Positions 58,197-64,000 of a stretch of DNA of 64,000 nucleotides are shown one piece after another. The stretch is from Brachionus manjavacas (taxonomy: Eukaryota > Rotifera > Eurotatoria > Ploima > Brachionidae). Under the pieces are notes generated by a model. The model saw nothing but the letters and a program-made list of their open reading frames with translations, searched no databases and had not been told where the DNA came from. A program made the translations under genes and the position numbers. The stretch covers positions 992,001 through 1,056,000 of the forward strand of contig JAHQIY010000018.1 in the NCBI GenBank assembly GCA_019054805.1. Reading direction: 5' to 3'. How positions within the stretch are numbered: the stretch's first letter is position 1; each line of letters opens with the position of its first letter.

Positions 58197-59569
58197 TTAT
58201 TCATCACTAGAATCACATTCATTATTTAATAAAAATGAATTTTCTCTTTCTAATTTATCCTTATCACAGTCCAAAATAAATTTAAAGAGGAGATTTCTTC
58301 TCTTTTTATCTAACTGTCCGGGTTTATGCTTTTCAACTCCCATGAACCACAACACACTTGTTACATGTGCACAAGCTCCGAAGACCCTTGATCCGCTCTT
58401 GCAGTCACAATACCAGCCTAATATTGGTTCCTGTTTAGACTCGAGAGAGTACTTTACCCATGTATTATGCTTTGATTGAGATGTAAATCTTGAGTTAATT
58501 TTGACTCGTATTAAATTAAAATCATCTTCAAAAAATTCAAACACATAATCCCCGTTTTTGTTAATATGTTCGAGTGTGTATGAGATGCTCTGTTTCAACT
58601 GATAGACACCAAAAGTAAATGATTGAATATACTCATCTGTTAATTCAGGAAACTCAAATTGATCTAAATCAAGTATTCTTTTTGTTGAAATCCGGCTAGA
58701 ATATTTCTGAACCTCACTTTTTAAAATATTTTCGTCCATTGATTTTTTGAGCATCTTCTCATATAGCACAATTTTATCTGTATCTTTTGAGCAAGCAAGT
58801 TGTGGTCTATATTTATTTATAATCGCGCACACGAAACGAAAATCTTGCTCTAAGTATTTTATATTTATATTAGAAACAACATTGCTGAAATACTTCCAAA
58901 GTTTAATTCGACCATTAGCTGATTCAACTACCCATCTAATTTTTGTAATTACTCGTGAATAATTTGCTTCTTTCGTAGTGTGTTGCAATTTTCCTTGTAA
59001 ATAACTTGGCATCCTTGGTGAGTTTTGCTTGTTTTCAAGGTATTTAATAGAGTCTCGAAAACCTCTAGCAACAACAAAAATATCATCTTGATAAAACTAA
59101 TTGTCTACTTCTTCTATTTTTTTAAAAATATTTTGCATTATATTTGCATCATTATTTTTTCCGTTTGAGAGAAAAGGACCAATAACATCAATAATTGTTC
59201 CATCAGTTGCTACAACCAGCATAAACTTAAGTAAACACCGCTTCTTATGTTCGGAAAAACATGCTTTTTGAAAACTGTAAGACGCTGACTTTTCAATGTA
59301 TATATAAGTTGCATCCCAGATTGTTATTACATCATCTTCATCAGCTTTTAATAAAACTTTCGCCATTGTAGTAGTATGAGTCTCAATTACTTCATAACGA
59401 TTTGTTCTCCACAGACCCATTTGTAAGTGGTGTGATCAATAGAACGCTTCTGCATTAAATGGACTAACCAAGGAGAAGAAATTCGAATTTTATTCCTATT
59501 AGCAATAACAGAGGCTTTTGAATTTTTATCAAATCGAATCGAGCATACAGCACATTTATAGAGAGTCAT
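58197..59569 (-). pseudogene. PIF/ISL2EU-type DDE transposase with SWIM-like finger, broken
   Basis: Three contiguous minus-strand pieces. 59387-59569: N-terminus with a CxxC (YKCAVCSIRFD). 59097-59420: the first catalytic Asp in VITIWDATYIYIEK and the second in GKNNDANIMQ. 58197-59012: the Glu-containing VTKIRWVVESANGRIKLWK, then YRPQL, and a C-terminal GWYCDCKSGSRVFGACAHVT with the CxC...CxH spacing of a SWIM finger. Only two lesions are seen: a frameshift near 59400 and a TAG at 59094-59096. All three DDE residues survive, so it died recently. TIRs were not identified. This Harbinger-related group (DDE_Tnp_4 type) is common in invertebrates. Confidence 0.85.
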
Positions 59570-59574
59570 TTTTT

Positions 59575-61470
59575 TAAGATATTTATATTTTTATTTTATT
59601 TCATCAATTAACGCCAATTCTGGCGATGCAATTTAAATTGTAAAAAAAAAAAATTATAAAATTAAATGTATAAAATCTTTTGTTACTTTGTTTTCGCACA
59701 AGCGAAATTATTTTTTTTTTTTTTTCTTTTTCTTCTTTTTTTTCACAAAATTTATTTTTTACAGTTGTTATTCAAAAAAAAAAAAAAAATTGTTTAAGTT
59801 TACAATTTAATGCTTTTTTATTTTTACTTTCAAAAAGCTCTAATTAGGGAGTCCAGAAGATTCTTTCCATTTTCATCGCCATTCCTTATCATTCAGAAGC
59901 AAGTTTTGATCGAGTCACTTATTCCATTTTTTTTGCTATCTTTTTTTCCCTTTCGATCTCTTTAATTATAGATTTAGTTCTATCTATATCAAGTTTTTCT
60001 TGGGTTTTTTGTATATTTTTTTGTTCATTTAGAAACTTGCTTTTAAAATGATTACTCATCCGTTCATGAGATTCGATCGATTCTAGAAGTCCACGCGTAA
60101 ATTCGTTCTCAAGAAGTCTTTTAGCAAATAAAGCTTTTATTTTCTCAATTTTGAGCATAAATGGTTCGATATCAAGTTCATGAACTAAGTTTGTGGTCCG
60201 GGTTCGTTTATTGAGTCCAAGCATTTTATTTATCATTATTCCCTCATCATTAGTGTCTGAAGTTTTTTTATTTCTGTTTATATGGTTTCCAGCTGGTTAG
60301 TCTCCTCTCTTGTTGGATGATCTCATGATCGAGTTCAGGTTATTTATTAATTCCGTTAATGCTATTTTTGACTAATGCTCATCTGCTATTGTTTGCTTAG
60401 GAATATTAATTTTGCTTAAATCAGTCTAAAATCCATGTCATTCCAATTAGGTTTTATAATTGATTGTGGATTCTTACTTTTAATTTTCATTTGTAGGTTA
60501 AATTGTATTTCAAATTCAATTGCAAGATGATCGCTGGTATTAATTTTGTCTTTGGTCACATTGAGAATATTTGTTTGAATCATAATTTTGCTTAGGTTTT
60601 CATTTATCAAGACATGATCGATTCTTGTTCGATTTTTACCACCGAAAAAGGTATAATCAGTTTTCTGGAGATAAATTGTGTCAATACATATAAGTTTTTC
60701 TTTTTCGATTAAATATTTCAGCAAGTCATCGAAATTTGATCGTCGATTCAGATCTGAATTAAAGTCACTTATTATCGCAATTTTTACATTTGAATTGGTT
60801 TCATAAATATTTTCGACAATGTCAAGTATTTTGCTAATCTGCTCTTCATATTCCAACATTGCTTCAGGTTTCCCATTTTTGTATTTTATATATACTCCTA
60901 CAATACATATATCATCATCTTTTTTACATAGTGAAAGACAATCATCATAGAAGGTTATTTGAACTCGTTCGCTAAAATTTTTATTAAATAGCCATGCAGT
61001 TCCACCAAATGGTCTTCCGCGAGATTGCCCAGCTTTCATTGAGCTCTTGTGCAAAATTTTAAAGTCTGGTCTGAGCATAAGCTTTGCAACTTTATTTGTT
61101 TTTAGCCAGGTCTCTTGAAGGAAAAGTATATTCATTTTTCCAAGAAGTTGGTTTATATAGCAGTGATTTGAGTTGAAATTCTTGCAGTTAAGTGTTCCAA
61201 TTTTCATTTAGTGTTTGGTACTTGCTTTGTATACTTTCATTTAAATGGACTTCTTTTTGTGTTTTGCTTCGGTTGATTGTCAACTGTGGCTGTGTTGCTT
61301 CGTTTAGGTAAGGGGATTTCCATGGCATTGAATAATTTGTTTGCATTTTAGATGATTTCGGAGAATCAGGAGATCTTTCATTTATAACATTTACAGAAAG
61401 TTTATCGGATCCAAGGACTCAAGGACTCTTTTAGACGGTGTAGGAGAACTAATTGGCATTTTTTAGAATT
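59575..61470 (-). mobile_element. Non-LTR retrotransposon with intact endonuclease and deleted polymerase
   Basis: Minus strand. A short Ser/Pro-rich ORF1 starts MPISSPTPSKRVLESLD at 61459 with one frameshift. An APE-type endonuclease at 60416-61207 (263 residues) is uninterrupted and has the expected residues: GTLNCKNFN, LFLQETWL, GGTAWLF, ISDFNSDL, RIDHVLIN, TSDHLAIEF. Fewer than 200 bp further on, 59919-60236 encodes the polymerase C-terminus (MINKMLGLNKRTRTTNL). The catalytic reverse transcriptase (about 500 codons) is missing. The 3' UTR ends at about 59590-59640 with ATCGCC-AGAATT-GGCG followed by ATTGATGAAATAAAATAAAA. Confidence 0.85.
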
Positions 61471-61689
61471 AATTTTTATTTTTAATCTAAAGAAATGTTT
61501 CAAAAATTACATGTTCCAAAAAATTAATTAAATGATCTTTAAATATGTTTTTTTTGCTTACTATATGATTTATATGCTTTTAATATGCTTTAAATGCTTT
61601 TAAAATGTCTAATATGCTTAAAATTATTTATAGGCTTTTTAAGACAAAATATGCGTCACAACACGAAATATGCTTAAGCATATTTTGAC

Positions 61690-62430
61690 AGTCTCTGATA
61701 AAGATACAAATTGATTTTGGATTTGATTTTATTAATAAAAAAGAAAAAGAAATTTATTTTCGGTCAAAATTGAACAATAAAGTGTGCTGCAGTGTTCTTT
61801 TTAATTGAATTTATTAATTTAATCTATCAAAGAAGGAAGAATTTTTGTTTAATTGGTAATTAAAATTCACATGATCTAATATGAGGTAAATAATCAAATA
61901 TCTGCCTTAACTAATTAATCATAAATTTAGGGAAAAAAAATTAATTTTAGTTGGTTTAAAAAATTAATTAATAGATGTTTATTTCTTAAATATCAATATC
62001 AAAAATTGAATAAAAAAATAGAACGATTCTTCTACAGAGCCTTCGGAAAATTAATAATATTTTGGTTGCTTCTTGATTGCTATTTAATTCAGTTTTTGAA
62101 TTTTTTAAAAGTCTAATTTATTAAATTTTCTTATTAATTTTACTTAAAAAATTAATCAACAGCTTGACCAATCTTTATCTCTTTGTATAAATATATGTTT
62201 ATTGATGATGATCACATTTAGAATTAATATTTTATTACTAATTTTAAATTTTATACTGACACAAAATTTTTCAAATTACGTGTTACAAGTTGACGTTGAA
62301 AGCTTACAGATATTTTAAAAATTTGAAAAGCATAATCTTCGAGGGGTCAAGTTTTATTCAGTTTTTAATATTTGATAGTTTTCTTTTAATTAATATTATC
62401 ATGAAAATTATTCATTGTGTAATTTTTTAA
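61690..62430 (-). repeat. Inverted, deleted copy of the HTATSF1-intron repeat
   Basis: Reverse complement of 54480-54650 plus 55060-55520, lacking the roughly 400 bp with the transposase remnant. About 6 kb lies between the two copies and contains HTATSF1 exons 1-3 and the two transposon wrecks. Confidence 0.8.
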
Positions 62431-63090
62431 GTCTATACTATGTTTCTATTTTTTTAGGAACATATTTTAGACATATTCTTCTTCCAAGATATTTTGCTTG
62501 ATTCAACAACATGCGTCTACACTTTACATAGTGGCTTTTTATAAGTACATCCGCAAGAAATCATTTGTTCGAATTAAAGATTATATAAATGAAAGATGAT
62601 TTTTTTAACTAATTTTAATTAATAAAATCAATTTCAACTTTAAGATTACAGTTTATGGAAGCATAAATGGTGCTGTAAAACAATTCTCTACTATATGAAT
62701 CTCTCTGAGTTAATGTTAATTTTTTACTCAAGTTTAAAGTTTAATAGACAGAAATCCATCCTTGTCTATAAAAAACCAATTTAAAGTTCATTTATTAATT
62801 TCATTTTTTAGCAAACCTAATTTTATTGAACAATAAGACTAATTTAAAATTTGAAGGAAAAATAAGAAAGTGTTAAATTATATTTTTTATTGTTTTGACT
62901 TTTTGACTTCAGATAGATCTAGTGAAAACTCAAATTTTAGTTTGAATATTTTGGAGTTTAATGATGAAAAAATCAGGACAAAATTTGCATATTAGAGGAA
63001 TATAAGATTAACTTGGATGAGACCACATCTATTAATCGAACAATTCCTGAAAACGTTAATTTATCATCTAATCGAATCAAAATAGTCAAA
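62431..63090. other. AT-rich region, no gene seen
   Basis: No frame longer than expected by chance and no recognised repeat. Confidence 0.4.
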
Positions 63091-63099
63091 TTAAAGCAC

Positions 63100-63543
63100 G
63101 CATCTGTCTAAACTGTCTTATTAATCAAAGAACGAAGAAAAATTAGAAGATTTTTCCAAAAAACCAGGTGTCCTTCTTTAAAGATAATTAATAAGCTTAC
63201 ATCTGAGGTACGTCTAGCTCTTAAAGAATTTTGGAACCAAAACTGGCAAGATTTTATAAATAAAATGGGAAAGAATACTTTATCAAGCAGGCCTTTCTGG
63301 AAAAAAATAAATAAGTTCAGATCTAAGAAATGTTCAAAACAGATACCATCATTACTCAAAGATGGTGTTGAGTTTAAGACAGATATAGATAAAGGAAAAA
63401 TCTTTGGAAATATCTTAGCCTCAACTTTTAGTCCTCATCTAGATCTTGTTGAATCAGAGGATAGTTCTGAAATATCACAAACCATTACAGACTTCTTAAA
63501 AAATAAGGTACAAAAAAAAATAAATTACAATAAATTTTCATAA
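63100..63543 (+). mobile_element. Non-LTR retrotransposon fragment (endonuclease-polymerase linker)
   Basis: Frame with LIKERRKIRRFFQKTRCPSL, VRLALKEFWNQNWQDFINKM, SSRPFWKKINKFRSKK and IFGNILASTFSPH. This is the conserved linker preceding the reverse transcriptase fingers in jockey-like elements. Both ends are cut; the text stops before any catalytic motif. Confidence 0.7.
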
Positions 63544-63572
63544 AATATAAATTATCAAAAGTACTTGTCCGA

Positions 63573-64000
63573 ATGACAGCTGTCCATCAAGAGATTGATC
63601 TAAGCTTCTTACAAGAGGCTAATTGGCCAAAGCTTCCCTCAGCTACATCCGAAGTCGGAAAGAATCATCATAGCTGGTTGTCCAAAATCAGTAATAGCGT
63701 GAATTTACTTTATCAACGTATTGAGACTTTAGAAAAAGAAAATAATACACAGAAAGTTACTAACAAGACTCTTAGCACACTTGTTGATTCGCTCAATAAT
63801 CCACGGGATCAACCTTCCCAAACTTCTTCTTCTTCTTCTTTGGTGCCTCCAATGAACTGGTCTATAATAGTTGATGGGATGGCCCACAAAGATGAGAATG
63901 TTGTGGCAATTATGCAACAATTGCCACAGAAATGAAAAAAAAGGAAGAAAGAGCCAATAATGTAGTTGCTTCGATTCCGGCTACGATTTTTGATTGCGAG
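63573..64000 (+). mobile_element. ORF1 of another non-LTR retrotransposon, running off the edge
   Basis: The ATG at 63573 opens a 120-residue frame: WPKLPSATSEVGKNHHSWLS, then a coiled coil (VNLLYQRIETLEKENNTQ), then a Ser-rich linker and MNWSIIVDGM. Near 63930 it shifts frame into EMKKKEERANNVVAS, a motif common at this point in ORF1 proteins. One frameshift, so probably dead. Continues past 64000. Confidence 0.65.

Overview
This is a strongly AT-rich animal nuclear window (about three quarters A+T by eye). The standard code, spliceosomal introns mostly of 35-60 nt and metazoan gene families (TBC1D30, TRIC/TMEM38, KLHDC3, neurolysin/thimet oligopeptidase, STMND1, HTATSF1, ZRANB2, cytosolic sulfotransferase) show this. 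The base composition, tiny introns, jockey-like and Tc1-like debris, and a NACHT-WD gene fit a small invertebrate such as a monogonont rotifer. That placement is inference; no marker in the window proves it.

Layout. 1-5.6 kb: 3' part of TBC1D30 (+), whose 3.3-kb intron carries nested TA-flanked MITEs. 5.8-8.5 kb: decayed Tc1 and non-LTR remnants. 10.6-11.75 kb: a MULE-derived SWIM/AT-hook gene without the DDE core. 13.1-14.1 kb: a two-exon sulfotransferase. 14.5-17.8 kb: an interrupted inverted repeat holding an hAT MITE and the first exons of an EGF-like membrane protein. 17.8-18.8 kb: complete TMEM38 (-). 22.4-23.5 kb: ZRANB2 (+). 26.3-28.9 kb: KLHDC3 (-). 29-35 kb: mostly non-coding with retrotransposon pieces. 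35.5-37.2 kb: a near-perfect 1.7-kb palindrome carrying a NACHT fragment, followed by a WD-like segment. 39.3-42.6 kb: complete 17-exon M3 metallopeptidase (-). It is divergent with an unrecognised 5-exon gene (42.9-45.7 kb, +), which converges on STMND1 (45.7-46.6 kb, -). 47.2-49.6 kb: a secreted protein of about 29 YDVP repeats. 50.3-51.7 kb: an unrecognised multi-exon gene. 51.8-54 kb: Tc1-derived and foldback elements. 54.2-57.2 kb: HTATSF1 (-) with a transposon-filled intron. 58.2-61.5 kb: a broken PIF/ISL2EU-type transposase and an internally deleted non-LTR element. 63.1-64 kb: non-LTR pieces running off the right edge.

The genes are ordinary, separately regulated animal housekeeping and signalling genes, not an operon or a co-functioning cassette. 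The unusual content is in the accessory DNA: at least four copies of one roughly 500-bp TIR family, stem-loop plus (AATA)n retrotransposon tails, foldback elements, large inverted duplications and the NACHT palindrome. Exon boundaries were worked out by hand from GT/AG sites, reading phase and remembered family similarity; no database search was run. No rRNA gene, tRNA gene or CRISPR array was seen.
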